Positions 53,642 to 62,608 of a DNA stretch of 64,000 nucleotides are shown one piece after another (position 1 is the stretch's first letter; each line of letters opens with the position of its first letter). Source of the DNA: Alicyclobacillus contaminans DSM 17975 (GTDB taxonomy: Bacteria; Bacillota; Bacilli; Alicyclobacillales; Alicyclobacillaceae); NCBI RefSeq assembly GCF_000429525.1, contig NZ_AUCA01000002.1:62001-126000 (forward strand), given 5' to 3'. The notes beneath the pieces were generated by a model, which was not told the DNA's origin, ran no database searches, and saw nothing but the letters and a program-made list of their open reading frames with translations. The translations under genes and the position numbers were made by a program.

Positions 53642-54658
53642 TTGGCACAGAATGACCTTTTCACCCCGGCGGATGCGGGGTGGCTGCAGGTTTCGTCCGT
53701 CTTGCCGCGGGACCTGCTCGAAAACCTTCGCAGTTGGCCCGTGGATGTCACGCGACGGGTGGAAGAGATCCGCCTGCGCATTGGACAGCCCATACAAATT
53801 TGCGGGATGGACTTGAACGGCTTTTTGCACCGAGACTCGGGGCTCACCGAACTACCGTCCGATGCACTGGTGGCCACGGAAGAGCACGTGCAACGCGTTC
53901 TCCAGGCGGTCACCCAGGCTTCCCTGTACGCGGTGGAGGAGGAACTGCGCCGAGGCTTCGTCACCATGCCGGGTGGACACCGCATCGGTGTCGCGGGGCG
54001 AGTGGTGTTGACCGAGCAGGGACACGTACGCACCATTCGCGACGTCCATGCGCTGAACATTCGCGTGGCACGGGAGCGCGTCGGCGCCTCCCGGAAATTG
54101 CACGCATATGTGTTGAATCCGAGCACGCAACGGCCGCACAACGTTCTATTGATCTCTCCTCCTCAGTGTGGAAAAACCACCCTGCTGCGCGATTTGGTTC
54201 GCGCCTACAGTGAAGCGGAAGTGGCGGGGCGGCGACGCGGTTTCAAAGTGGCCGTGATTGACGAACGATCCGAGATTTCCGGCACCTGGTCTGGCGTGCC
54301 TCAATTTCGGCTCGGCCCTCGCACGGACGTCCTCGACGGTTGCCCGAAAGCGGAGGGCATGCTGATGGCGATTCGGAGCTTGTCGCCGGATGTGGTGGCA
54401 ACCGACGAGATTGGACGATCCGAGGATTGCGACGTCGTGCTGGAGGCCACGCACGCGGGGGTTGCCGTGGCAGCGACCGCCCACGCCGACTCGCTGGAGG
54501 AGTGGCGCCGCCGACCGGAAATGCGTCGGTTGTTCGACGCGGGGGCGTTTACCAGGTACGTGGTGCTCAGCCGCAGGCGGGGGCCGGGGACGGTGGAGTC
54601 TGTCCATGACGAACTCGGTCGCCAGTTGCACCGCTCGTCCACGAATGGGAGGGGGTAA
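53642..54658 (+). CDS. spoIIIAA: Stage III sporulation protein AA (secretion-type ATPase)
   Basis: ATPase of the SpoIIIA-SpoIIQ channel complex between mother cell and forespore. Walker A PPQCGKTTLLRDLVR and Walker B-like DVVATDEIGRSEDCDV. 338 aa. I start it at TTG 53642: AGGAGGTGG lies 10-12 nt upstream and there is no ATG or GTG near the family N-terminus. First gene of the complete spoIIIAA-AH operon. Confidence 0.93.
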   Translation: MAQNDLFTPADAGWLQVSSVLPRDLLENLRSWPVDVTRRVEEIRLRIGQPIQICGMDLNGFLHRDSGLTELPSDALVATEEHVQRVLQAVTQASLYAVEEELRRGFVTMPGGHRIGVAGRVVLTEQGHVRTIRDVHALNIRVARERVGASRKLHAYVLNPSTQRPHNVLLISPPQCGKTTLLRDLVRAYSEAEVAGRRRGFKVAVIDERSEISGTWSGVPQFRLGPRTDVLDGCPKAEGMLMAIRSLSPDVVATDEIGRSEDCDVVLEATHAGVAVAATAHADSLEEWRRRPEMRRLFDAGAFTRYVVLSRRRGPGTVESVHDELGRQLHRSSTNGRG

Positions 54659-54659
54659 C

Positions 54660-55175
54660 ATGCTCCGGGCGGTTGGAGCAGGGTTGCTTCTCATGTCCTG
54701 CACTGCGGTCGGCTTTCGCGTGGCTCGGGAGTTTCGGCAGCGCCCGCGGCATCTGCGCGCCTTGATTCACGCGCTGCGCGTGCTGGAAGCGGAGGTGGAC
54801 TTCAATGCCGCTCCACTGCCGCAGGCGCTGCGGCGGGTGGTGGCCAGATCCCAGCCGCCTGCCGACACGCTGTTCGGCGACATGCTGCACCACCTCGATG
54901 ATCCGGCGTGTTCTCCAGCGGACGCGCTGGCGCAGGCCGTAGCCACGTGTCAGCCAAAGACCGCGTTGCGGGCGACCGACGTGGAGGTGCTGCGCGAATT
55001 GGGATTGACCCTTGGATTGTCAGACAGGCAGCACCAAACACGGCAGATTCAAGCGTGCATCCTCCATCTCACGCAGCTCGAGCGCGAGGCTGCCCAGGCC
55101 CAACGCCACCAAGAACGCCTCTGGCAGTATGTGGGCGTGTTGACCGGTCTCTTGTTGGTGGTCTTGCTTTATTAA
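54660..55175 (+). CDS. spoIIIAB: Stage III sporulation protein AB
   Basis: 171-aa membrane protein with hydrophobic helices at both ends (LRAVGAGLLLMSCTAVGF and YVGVLTGLLLVVLLY) and a helical cytoplasmic middle, GspF-like according to the family literature. HALRVLEAEVDFNAAPLPQAL is the conserved block. ATG 54660 directly after the spoIIIAA stop, behind GGGAGGGGG. Confidence 0.93.
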   Translation: MLRAVGAGLLLMSCTAVGFRVAREFRQRPRHLRALIHALRVLEAEVDFNAAPLPQALRRVVARSQPPADTLFGDMLHHLDDPACSPADALAQAVATCQPKTALRATDVEVLRELGLTLGLSDRQHQTRQIQACILHLTQLEREAAQAQRHQERLWQYVGVLTGLLLVVLLY

Positions 55176-55215
55176 TCCGCCGCCCGGCCCCGGACGGGCA
55201 ACAGGAGGAGTGGCC

Positions 55216-55422
55216 ATGTCTCCAGAGATTCGGGCCGTTTTTCAGATTGCGGGAATTGGCTTTTTGGTCGCTATTCTCCACACCATTTTGAAGCAGAGCG
55301 GGAAAGAAGAGTTTGCGCACTGGACCACGTTTGTGGGATTCGTGGCCGTCTTTATGATTGTCATCGGTTACGTGGATCAGCTCTACCGCGAAATTCAACA
55401 GGTGTTCTTTCTCAGTCAGTAG
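55216..55422 (+). CDS. spoIIIAC: Stage III sporulation protein AC
   Basis: 68 aa, the exact usual size; two helices (QIAGIGFLVAILHTILKQSG and FVGFVAVFMIVIGYVD). ATG 55216 is 7 nt after GGAGG; GTG 55210 is rejected for spacing. Confidence 0.94.
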   Translation: MSPEIRAVFQIAGIGFLVAILHTILKQSGKEEFAHWTTFVGFVAVFMIVIGYVDQLYREIQQVFFLSQ

Positions 55423-55432
55423 GTGATGCGCC

Positions 55433-55819
55433 TTGCACATACTCCAATTGGTCGGAGTCGGTTTGACCGCGACGGTACTCGTGGCCGTATTGCGACCGCG
55501 CGCGCCGCAGTTCGCGATGATGGTGGGCATGCTCGCGGGCATCGTGCTGTTGCTCAGCGTGGTGGACAGCATGCGGTCGGTCATACAATCGCTGAGCGAT
55601 CTGGCCACTGCGGCCAAGGTCGACCACAGTTTTCTCTCCACCGTCCTCAAGATCATCGGCATCGCGTACATTGTCGAGTTTGCAGCGCAGGTTGCGCGCG
55701 ATGCGCAGGAAGGTGCGCTGGCCGGAAAAATTGAGCTCGCGGGAAAAGTTGGCATCGTCATTCTGGCCCTGCCCATCATCACGGGCGTGATTGAGTCGCT
55801 GGTTCACCTGCTGCCGTAG
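55433..55819 (+). CDS. spoIIIAD: Stage III sporulation protein AD
   Basis: 128-aa membrane protein, AC-like first half plus two more helices; LLSVVDSMRSVIQSL and FLSTVLKIIGIAYIVEFAAQ are family blocks. Starts at TTG 55433 after TAGGTGAT; no better start exists upstream within the short gap. Confidence 0.92.
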   Translation: MHILQLVGVGLTATVLVAVLRPRAPQFAMMVGMLAGIVLLLSVVDSMRSVIQSLSDLATAAKVDHSFLSTVLKIIGIAYIVEFAAQVARDAQEGALAGKIELAGKVGIVILALPIITGVIESLVHLLP

Positions 55820-55830
55820 GAGGGAACACC

Positions 55831-57057
55831 GTGTTATGGAAACCGTTCGTCTTGACCCTGGCCGCGGTCCTGTCCATGCTTTTCATGACCCACGGGGCGG
55901 CGTTGGCGGATGCGAACGCGCCGCCCGTCGCGGCAGATGCCGGGACCACAGCGAACTCGGCCACCGATGTGCAGAAAACGGCGGAAGACCAGTTGGAGTC
56001 GCTGCCCACCCAATTTCTGCAGCAGTATTGGCAAAGCCTACAGACTCAGTACGGGGGGTATTTGCCGGACGTCTCCGGACAGGATCTGGTGCACGCCGTA
56101 CTGCACAGCGGGGGCATCAACCCGTCCGGTTTGGCCAACGGCCTGCTTCGGTATTTTTTCTCTGAAGTGTTTGACAATGCGCAGTTGCTCGGCGGCATTC
56201 TAGTCCTGTCCGTACTCGCCGCCATGCTTGAGTCGCTGCAATCCGCCTTTGAACAACAGGCGGTCAGTCAGGTCGCCTACGCGATGATTTTTTTGGTCCT
56301 GATGGCGTTGGCCATCGGATCGTTCACGGAGGCCATCGGGTATGCCCGCCACGCCATTCAGTCGATGAACGACTTCATGCTATCCACCGTTCCGCTGGTC
56401 GTGACGCTGCTGGCGGCGTCAGGGGCCTTGGCGTCGGCAGCGTTCTTTCAACCCATGCTGGTGTTCTCCGTTCACCTCATCAGCAACGTCGTGTTTCTGG
56501 TGGTATTTCCGTTGGTGTTTTTCGCGGCCGTGTTGGACATCGTCAGCGCCCTCTCGCCTCGTTATCAATTGACGCGGCTTGCCGGTTTGATCCGTACGGG
56601 CAGCGTGGTGGTGCTGGGGTTGTCGCTGAGCGCATTCATCGGGGTTACGTCAGTGCAGGGACTCGGGAAAGGCATAGCGGACGGCGTGGCTTTACGGGTC
56701 GCGAAATTCTCCGCAAAGACACTGGTGCCCGTCATTGGCGGGGCGTTGTCGGACGCGGCGGAAACGGTGGTCAGCGCCTCCCTACTGGTAAAAAACGCGG
56801 TCGGCATCGCGGGATTGATTGTGATTGCCTGCCTCGCGCTGTTTCCTGCGTTGAAGATCCTGGCGCTGGCGTTCATCTATAACGGAAGTGCGGCGCTCAT
56901 GCAGCCGCTTGGAGAAACACCGATGGTTCGCTGTCTTGGGGCGTTGAGCAAAAGTTTGATCCTGGTGTTCGCGAGTGTGGCCGCCGTCGCATTGATGTTC
57001 TTCCTCGCCATCTGCATCCTGTTGGCCTCTGCAAATCTGGCGGTGGTGATGGCATGA
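55831..57057 (+). CDS. spoIIIAE: Stage III sporulation protein AE
   Basis: 408-aa multi-pass channel component with an N-terminal signal (FVLTLAAVLSMLFMTHGAALA) and seven or so further helices. Ring-forming homologue candidates of export-apparatus proteins are described for this family. GTG 55831 after GTAGGAGGG. Overlaps spoIIIAF by 4 bp. Confidence 0.94.
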   Translation: MLWKPFVLTLAAVLSMLFMTHGAALADANAPPVAADAGTTANSATDVQKTAEDQLESLPTQFLQQYWQSLQTQYGGYLPDVSGQDLVHAVLHSGGINPSGLANGLLRYFFSEVFDNAQLLGGILVLSVLAAMLESLQSAFEQQAVSQVAYAMIFLVLMALAIGSFTEAIGYARHAIQSMNDFMLSTVPLVVTLLAASGALASAAFFQPMLVFSVHLISNVVFLVVFPLVFFAAVLDIVSALSPRYQLTRLAGLIRTGSVVVLGLSLSAFIGVTSVQGLGKGIADGVALRVAKFSAKTLVPVIGGALSDAAETVVSASLLVKNAVGIAGLIVIACLALFPALKILALAFIYNGSAALMQPLGETPMVRCLGALSKSLILVFASVAAVALMFFLAICILLASANLAVVMA

Positions 57058-57584
57058 CTGCACTCGGGGAATGGCTGAAGCAACTGATTTTAGTGGTTCT
57101 GCTTGCGGTTTTCGCGGATCTGCTGCTGCCCTCCAAGTCGATGCAGAAATACGTGAAGACGGTGATGGGATTGGCCATCATCGCTGTGATGCTGCAGCCC
57201 ATCGCTCCATTATTTCAGCAGAACTGGGCGGACAAGGTGGCGCAGTACATGACCAATCAGGTGTTCTCGGACAGCAGCAGCGGGGTTGCCGCTGCTTCCG
57301 CAAGCGAGGCGGCATTGCGCGACCGCATTCAATCGGAACAGCACACAGAAGCCATCGGGATGCTTCAGTCAGATCTGCAGGCTCAGCTGCGAACGCGATT
57401 TTCCTGCAATCCGGAGACCCGGGTTGTGGTCACCGACCTCACCGACGACGGAGACGCGACCGTGCAGGTGGAACTGGCTGCTGCGGACACCGCAAAGGGC
57501 TCCGCCATCCGCGACTGGATTTCGTCCGAGCTCGAGATTCCGAGCGACCATGTCCAGGTGTCCGTGAGACAGGGAGGGGAGTAG
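57054..57584 (+). CDS. spoIIIAF: Stage III sporulation protein AF
   Basis: 176 aa. Two N-terminal helices (LILVVLLAVFADLLLP and VMGLAIIAVMLQPIAPLF) and a soluble ring-building-motif domain. ATG 57054 in ATGA overlap. Confidence 0.92.
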   Translation: MTALGEWLKQLILVVLLAVFADLLLPSKSMQKYVKTVMGLAIIAVMLQPIAPLFQQNWADKVAQYMTNQVFSDSSSGVAAASASEAALRDRIQSEQHTEAIGMLQSDLQAQLRTRFSCNPETRVVVTDLTDDGDATVQVELAAADTAKGSAIRDWISSELEIPSDHVQVSVRQGGE

Positions 57585-57585
57585 G

Positions 57586-58158
57586 ATGGACTGGAGGATT
57601 TTGCTCAAAAACAAATGGCTGTTGGTGCTGGCTGTGCTCGGCGTTGTCTGTCTGCTGTTGGGATCGTTCTGGAAACCACGTGCTACCACGCCCACTGTCG
57701 CTGCGCAGAACGCTGGCGGCAACACGCCGAGCGAGCAGGCGTCCGACACGGCGTCCGGATCGCAGAGTGTTGCGTCATATGAGGCCATGTACGACAAGCG
57801 GCTCGAGGAGATGCTCGGTCAGATTGCCGGGATTCATCAGGTGGACGTGATGGTCACGCTGGATACCACCAACAGCGTGAAGGTGGCGACCAACACGCAG
57901 GAGACCAAACAGTCTGGTGCAAACGGGGCGACCTCGTCAACGACGGTCAATCAGGAGATTTTCACGCAGACCAATCCCGATGGCAGTCGCACGCCGTACG
58001 TGGAAGAGACCCTGATGCCGCAGGTGCGCGGCGTGTTGGTGGTGGTCAATGCGGACGACTTTTTCGTGGCAAAATCGGAAATCGTCAACGCCGTGAGTAA
58101 TGTGTTGGACGTGCCCGCATATAAAATTAGCGTAGAGCCGAAACAGAGCAATTCGTAA
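57586..58158 (+). CDS. spoIIIAG: Stage III sporulation protein AG
   Basis: 190-aa single-pass protein (WLLVLAVLGVVCLLLGSF) with an extracytoplasmic YscJ/FliF-like ring-building domain: LEEMLGQIAGIHQVDVMVTL and VRGVLVVVNADDFF. It forms the mother-cell ring of the channel. ATG 57586 follows GGGAGGGG. Confidence 0.94.
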   Translation: MDWRILLKNKWLLVLAVLGVVCLLLGSFWKPRATTPTVAAQNAGGNTPSEQASDTASGSQSVASYEAMYDKRLEEMLGQIAGIHQVDVMVTLDTTNSVKVATNTQETKQSGANGATSSTTVNQEIFTQTNPDGSRTPYVEETLMPQVRGVLVVVNADDFFVAKSEIVNAVSNVLDVPAYKISVEPKQSNS

Positions 58159-58179
58159 AAGATTGGGAGGCGTGTACAA

Positions 58180-58782
58180 GTGGTAAAACGGCAAACGGTC
58201 TGGCTATCAACCATGATGGTGCTCTCCTTGATGTTGATTGGTTACTACACCATGAACAACGAACCGGGAACGGGAACAGACAGCACCAAGTCCACGAGCG
58301 TGAGCGTGCCGGTGGAGCCCGCCACGGCGGGCAACGATAACACCACTTCGTCCTCGTCGTCCGAATCCACGGGAACTTCGGCCTCCAAGCCGAGCAGCGG
58401 GACGGACACGACGACATCGGAGAATTCCACGGACTGGTACGTGAGTACGCAAACGCAACTGCAGCAGCAGATTGAACAGAAGATGGATGCGCTCAACAAG
58501 GTGATCACGAACAACAACTCGACGCCTCAGCAGTTGAGTGATGCACAGAAGCAATTGACGCAGTTGACCAATTTGGACGGCGGCCTCGATAATGCGCACG
58601 ACATGATTGTGGGCAAGGGATACAAGGATTGCGTCATTGTGCCGAACAGCAACTACACCAAGTTCACCGTGTACGTGAAGACCGACAAGCTGACGGCAGA
58701 CCAGGCGGTGGATCTCATTCAAGTGGTGAGCCAGCAATTGAACGTCCCGGCCATCAATGTGAGCATCACGCCGAAGGCGTGA
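58180..58782 (+). CDS. spoIIIAH: Stage III sporulation protein AH
   Basis: 200 aa. N-terminal helix (TVWLSTMMVLSLMLIGYY), Ser/Thr-rich linker, then the YscJ-like domain that docks forespore SpoIIQ (YVKTDKLTADQAVDLIQVVS). GTG 58180 is 9 nt after GGGAGG. Last spoIIIA gene. Confidence 0.94.
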   Translation: MVKRQTVWLSTMMVLSLMLIGYYTMNNEPGTGTDSTKSTSVSVPVEPATAGNDNTTSSSSSESTGTSASKPSSGTDTTTSENSTDWYVSTQTQLQQQIEQKMDALNKVITNNNSTPQQLSDAQKQLTQLTNLDGGLDNAHDMIVGKGYKDCVIVPNSNYTKFTVYVKTDKLTADQAVDLIQVVSQQLNVPAINVSITPKA

Positions 58783-58801
58783 GCCCCGGGACCTCCAATC
58801 T

Positions 58802-58832
58802 GCGCCCCGGTCGGTGCATTCCGGCGGGGCGC
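58802..58832 (+). other. GC-rich hairpin after spoIIIAH
   Basis: GCGCCCCG (58802-58809) pairs perfectly with CGGGGCGC (58825-58832); no T run. Possible end of the spoIIIA transcript. Confidence 0.5.
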
Positions 58833-58892
58833 TCGCCGATGGTGTGGGTGATGGGGACAAAGAGGGCATCATGGCGGTGGCAAAATTCGATG

Positions 58893-58901
58893 TGATATAC
58901 T
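58893..58901 (+). promoter_or_regulatory. Extended -10 promoter of accBC
   Basis: TGATATACT is an extended -10 box with no good -35. It lies 44 bp before the accB GTG. Confidence 0.5.
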
Positions 58902-58944
58902 AGGACAAGTGAATTCGACTCTCCCTGAGGAGTGAGCTTGTCTG

Positions 58945-59457
58945 GTGTTGAAAATCGGTGAAATTCGTGAACTCATTCGGCTATTGGATGAAACCTCTTT
59001 GTCTGAAATCACTTTGGAATTGGATGATATGAAGCTGTATTTGAAGAAACCGGGGGTGGACGCGCCCGCGGTTGTGACGTCTGCGCCTGTCCTGCCCGCG
59101 GCGCAACCGGCTCCAGTGGCAGTGGCACCTGCGGCGGTGCCGGCTCCTGCGGTCTCCGCTACCGCAGCCTCCGTGGCACCGGCTGCCAATCCGGCTGAAT
59201 CAGCGGTTGACGAGAATGTACATATCGTCACCGCGCCGATGGTCGGGACGTTTTATCGCGCTCCCGCTCCTGATGCGGCACCGTTTGTGGAACGCGGTAC
59301 AAAAGTCAATCCGAAAACCGTCGTATGCATCGTCGAGGCCATGAAATTGATGAATGAAATCGAAGCTGAGGTCACCGGGGAAGTGGTGGACATTCTCGTC
59401 GAGAACGGGCAGCTCGTCGAATACGGCCAGCCGCTGTTTAAAATCAAACTGGCATGA
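58945..59457 (+). CDS. accB: Biotin carboxyl carrier protein of acetyl-CoA carboxylase
   Basis: Carries biotin in malonyl-CoA synthesis. N-terminal helical part, a Pro/Ala-rich flexible linker (residues 45-90) and the biotinyl domain with the modified Lys in [13 protein letters not shown]. 170 aa. GTG 58945; the GAGGAG site is 13 nt off, so the adjacent TTG 58948 is an alternative. Overlap or near-overlap with accC. Confidence 0.96.
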   Translation: MLKIGEIRELIRLLDETSLSEITLELDDMKLYLKKPGVDAPAVVTSAPVLPAAQPAPVAVAPAAVPAPAVSATAASVAPAANPAESAVDENVHIVTAPMVGTFYRAPAPDAAPFVERGTKVNPKTVVCIVEAMKLMNEIEAEVTGEVVDILVENGQLVEYGQPLFKIKLA

Positions 59458-59474
59458 GGAGACCGAGACGGAAC

Positions 59475-60818
59475 ATGTTTCAGCGTGTACTGATTGCGAA
59501 CCGCGGCGAAATAGCGGTGCGGGTCATTCGCGCCTGCCGGGAACTCGGCATCGAGACGGTGGCGGTGTATTCGGAGGCGGACAAACATGCCCTGCACGTG
59601 CAGTTGGCCGACGAAGCGTACTGCATTGGCCCCGCGCCAAGCAAACAGAGTTATCTGCATATCCCAAGCATCATGACGGTGGCCACGCTGGCCGGTGTGG
59701 ACGCCATTCATCCCGGTTATGGTTTTCTGGCGGAGAACAGTGACTTTGCAGAAGTCTGCGAAGCCTGTGGCATCACGTTCATTGGCCCGAGTCCTGAAGC
59801 GATTGTGACCATGGGAGACAAGGCGGTCGCGAAGGAGACCATGAAGAAGGCGGGCGTCCCCACGGTTCCAGGCAGCGACGGCTTGATCGGTGACGTGGAG
59901 GAAGCGGTCGCGGTCGCGGAGCGCATTGGGTACCCGGTCATTATCAAGGCAACCGCCGGAGGTGGCGGAAAGGGTATTCGCGTCGTTCACGATCCGGAGT
60001 CGCTCCGACAAGCTGTGACCACCGCGCAGCGGGAGGCGGAAACCGCCTTTGGCAACGCGGGCGTTTACCTAGAAAAGTATATTGAGCGCATGCGCCATGT
60101 GGAAATCCAGGTGTTGGCGGATCGGCACGGCAACGTCATCCACTTGGGAGAACGCGATTGTTCCGTTCAGCGCCGGTTGCAGAAGCTGGTGGAGGAAGCG
60201 CCGTGTCCGGTGCTTCCGGAGGAAACGAGGCGGGCGATGGGCGAAGCCGCGGTGGCTGCTGCGCGAGCTGTCAATTACGTCGGCGCGGGCACCATCGAGT
60301 TCATTTATGCGCCCGATGGACAGTTCTACTTTATGGAGATGAATACGCGCATCCAGGTTGAACACCCTGTCACCGAATGGGTGACCAGCGTAGATCTGGT
60401 GCGCGAACAGATTCTGGCAGCTGCCGGCGAGCCCTTGTCCGTGAAACAGGAGGACGTGGAACTGCGTGGACACGCGATTGAGTGCCGTATCAACGCCGAG
60501 GATCCGGAGCGCAACTTCATGCCGTCGCCGGGCACCATTACCGAGTATCTGCCACCGGGTGGCATCGGCGTGCGTGTGGACAGCGCCGCGTATCCCGGCT
60601 ACAGGGTGCCGCCGACCTACGATTCCATGATTGCGAAATTGATTGTATGGGCACCCACGCGTCAGCAGGCGATTGACCGGATGCTGAGGGCCTTGTCCGA
60701 ATTCCGGATTGAAGGCGTGAAGACGACCATTCCCTTCCACATCAATCTCTTGCGCCATGAGCAGTTCCGGGCAGGTGACGTCAGTACCAGGTTCTTGGAA
60801 GAACATAAAATTATGTAG
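59475..60818 (+). CDS. accC: Acetyl-CoA carboxylase biotin carboxylase subunit
   Basis: ATP-grasp enzyme carboxylating BCCP biotin. [20 protein letters not shown] start (cut), [10 protein letters not shown], glycine-rich ATP loop [26 protein letters not shown]. 447 aa. ATG 59475 gives the standard N-terminus; ATG 59454, overlapping the accB stop, would add seven basic residues and may be the coupled start. Confidence 0.97.
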   Translation: MFQRVLIANRGEIAVRVIRACRELGIETVAVYSEADKHALHVQLADEAYCIGPAPSKQSYLHIPSIMTVATLAGVDAIHPGYGFLAENSDFAEVCEACGITFIGPSPEAIVTMGDKAVAKETMKKAGVPTVPGSDGLIGDVEEAVAVAERIGYPVIIKATAGGGGKGIRVVHDPESLRQAVTTAQREAETAFGNAGVYLEKYIERMRHVEIQVLADRHGNVIHLGERDCSVQRRLQKLVEEAPCPVLPEETRRAMGEAAVAAARAVNYVGAGTIEFIYAPDGQFYFMEMNTRIQVEHPVTEWVTSVDLVREQILAAAGEPLSVKQEDVELRGHAIECRINAEDPERNFMPSPGTITEYLPPGGIGVRVDSAAYPGYRVPPTYDSMIAKLIVWAPTRQQAIDRMLRALSEFRIEGVKTTIPFHINLLRHEQFRAGDVSTRFLEEHKIM

Positions 60819-60854
60819 CGTGCGTGCGGAACCCCGCGAAACGGAGGGCTTTTC

Positions 60855-61262
60855 ATGCAGGACATGGAGTTTCAGTCCAATGATTTAGGCAAGATTCAAA
60901 TTGCGGATGAGGTGATACAGGTCATCGCCGGAATTGCGGCGAGCGATGTGGACGGCGTCGTGGAATTGAGCAGCGGCGGGTTCACGGAGAACCTGTTGGG
61001 CCGCAAACACCCGTCGCGCGGTGTGAAGGTGACCTTCGCGGACGAGGACAAGAGCTGTACCATCGACCTCTCCGTCGTGCTTGGTTTCGGAGTCAACATC
61101 CCGGACGTATCACTGCGCATTCAGGAGAGTGTGAAACAAGCGGTGGAAGGTATGACGGGACTCGACGTCATGCAGGTCAACGTCCACGTGTCTGCGATTG
61201 CATTCCAGACCGATAAGCAAAAAGACCCCGTAGAAGCAGTCGTGGACAAGCGCACACGGTAA
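60855..61262 (+). CDS. yqhY: Asp23/Gls24 family envelope-stress protein
   Basis: 135 aa Asp23 protein. LGKIQIADEVIQVIAGIAASDV and VTFADEDKSCTIDLSVVLGFGVNIPDV fit the family. In staphylococci Asp23 is held at the membrane by AmaP, encoded next here. In Bacillus yqhY lies behind accBC and affects acetyl-CoA carboxylase activity. ATG 60855 after CGGAGGG. Confidence 0.94.
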   Translation: MQDMEFQSNDLGKIQIADEVIQVIAGIAASDVDGVVELSSGGFTENLLGRKHPSRGVKVTFADEDKSCTIDLSVVLGFGVNIPDVSLRIQESVKQAVEGMTGLDVMQVNVHVSAIAFQTDKQKDPVEAVVDKRTR

Positions 61263-61267
61263 AAATC

Positions 61268-61307
61268 GGGTGGCGCAGGCGACCAGTGATGGCTTGGCGC
61301 GCCACCC
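61268..61307 (+). other. Hairpin between yqhY and amaP
   Basis: GGGTGGCGC (61268-61276) and GCGCCACCC (61299-61307) are perfect complements with a 22-nt loop. It might attenuate or protect the transcript. Confidence 0.4.
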
Positions 61308-61330
61308 TGTTGTACATAGGAGGGGGTCTC

Positions 61331-61876
61331 GTGAGTCTTCTAGATCGGATACTGCTGTTCATCCTTGCCATCGGTGGTCTGGCCGCGGCGGTGGTGACCG
61401 TGCTGCTGGGCGTGGGTGTCGTGAACGTCGACGCCGATTGGCTCACCAATCTCACCACTACGCCCGGCAATGTTTACACCGTGGTGGTGGCGGTGATTGT
61501 TGGGCTGGTCGCGCTGCGCTTCGTCTTCTACCGGTGGGCAAGTCCCGAGCCGGATTACGTGTCCATTCCCGGAGAGCACGGGCAGATTCGCATCTCTTTC
61601 GAAACCATTCGGCAACTGGCCAACCGGACGGGGCGAATGGTCCGAGGGGTGCAGGAATTGGAAACCCGCGTCCGCGCCGGGCAAAACGGGATACTCTTGG
61701 CCATCCGCGTGAAGGCGTTGCCGGACCTCGAGTTGGACAAGGTCAGTGGAGAACTACAGTCGGAAATCAAGGCGTATGTGGAACGAACCACCGGTTTAAA
61801 CGTGGAGCGCGTGGTGGTCAACGTGGCCGAAGTGACGGGGAGTCCTGCCAAGAACACCAAGGCATGGGTGGAATAA
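61331..61876 (+). CDS. amaP: Alkaline shock response membrane anchor AmaP
   Basis: 181 aa. Two N-terminal helices (RILLFILAIGGLAAAVVTVLLG and VVVAVIVGLVALRFVFY) precede an Asp23-like soluble domain with GQIRISFETIRQLANRTGR. Anchors Asp23 to the membrane. GTG 61331 after AGGAGGGGG; the longer frame from 61286 crosses the hairpin. Confidence 0.92.
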   Translation: MSLLDRILLFILAIGGLAAAVVTVLLGVGVVNVDADWLTNLTTTPGNVYTVVVAVIVGLVALRFVFYRWASPEPDYVSIPGEHGQIRISFETIRQLANRTGRMVRGVQELETRVRAGQNGILLAIRVKALPDLELDKVSGELQSEIKAYVERTTGLNVERVVVNVAEVTGSPAKNTKAWVE

Positions 61877-61879
61877 ACC

Positions 61880-62113
61880 ATGGCAAAGCTGCGACAGTGG
61901 GCGCTGATGTTGCTGGGACTGAGACGGCGTTGGCTGGGATGCATCGCGGGATGCATCCTGTGGGTATTTTGGATGGTGTTCGGACTGTGGTCCACGCTCG
62001 CGCTGTTGGTGTTGGCCACGGCCGGCTTTGCGGTCGGCCGAATTCTTGAGGAACATCAATCGTGGAAAGACGTGGTGGACAAACTACTGGCGGATCGCTT
62101 TAACGATTCGTGA
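61880..62113 (+). CDS. DUF2273 small membrane protein
   Basis: 77 aa with two helices (WLGCIAGCILWVFWMVFGLW and ALLVLATAGFAVGRILEE) and a short charged tail; the typical third gene of Asp23-AmaP operons. ATG 61880 follows amaP by 3 bp and has only a poor ribosome-binding site, suggesting coupling. Confidence 0.88.
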   Translation: MAKLRQWALMLLGLRRRWLGCIAGCILWVFWMVFGLWSTLALLVLATAGFAVGRILEEHQSWKDVVDKLLADRFNDS

Positions 62114-62143
62114 GAGACGGGATGTAGAGAACGGAGGAAGCGC

Positions 62144-62581
62144 ATGCGACGGGGAGAGTTACGACAAAAAGCGCTCCAAGCGCTGTATCAGATGGACGTG
62201 GGTAAAGCAGAGGCAGATGCAGCCGTGCACCACGTGATGTCCGAAGTCGAGGGCGTGTTGGATGGCGACCTTCGGTACGTACAGCAACTGGTGTCCGGAA
62301 CCAGCGGGCACCTCGAGGAATTGGACGAGCTGTTGCAGAGCGCCGTGGAAGGTTGGCAGCTGCAGCGCATCGCCGCTGTGGAGCGCAACGTGTTGCGGCT
62401 CGCCACGTACGAATTGCTGTACGAATTGGATGTTGATGTGGCCGTCATCCTGGACCAAGCGATTGAGTTGGCGAAATCGTTTGGTTCGGAGGAATCGGGG
62501 CGGTTTGTCAACGGGGTGTTGGCGAAACTGCTGCCCGTGGCGCAAGAACGGCGGCAGGGTCAGTCAAAGGTGGAACCCTGA
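62144..62581 (+). CDS. nusB: Transcription antitermination protein NusB
   Basis: All-helical RNA-binding protein of the rRNA antitermination complex. MRRGELRQKALQALYQMDVG start, ERNVLRLATYELLYE and VILDQAIELAKSFGSEESGRFVNGVL (cut) signatures. 145 aa. ATG 62144 after CGGAGGAAG. In Bacillus folD-xseAB-ispA-dxs follow; here they do not. Confidence 0.96.
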   Translation: MRRGELRQKALQALYQMDVGKAEADAAVHHVMSEVEGVLDGDLRYVQQLVSGTSGHLEELDELLQSAVEGWQLQRIAAVERNVLRLATYELLYELDVDVAVILDQAIELAKSFGSEESGRFVNGVLAKLLPVAQERRQGQSKVEP

Positions 62582-62608
62582 GCGCGTGTACGGTAAAGGA
62601 GAATGGAC

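Noticed and set aside
60855-62113. A new stress system formed by asp23, amaP and DUF2273
   Set aside because: This triad is a known Asp23/AmaP envelope operon of Firmicutes.
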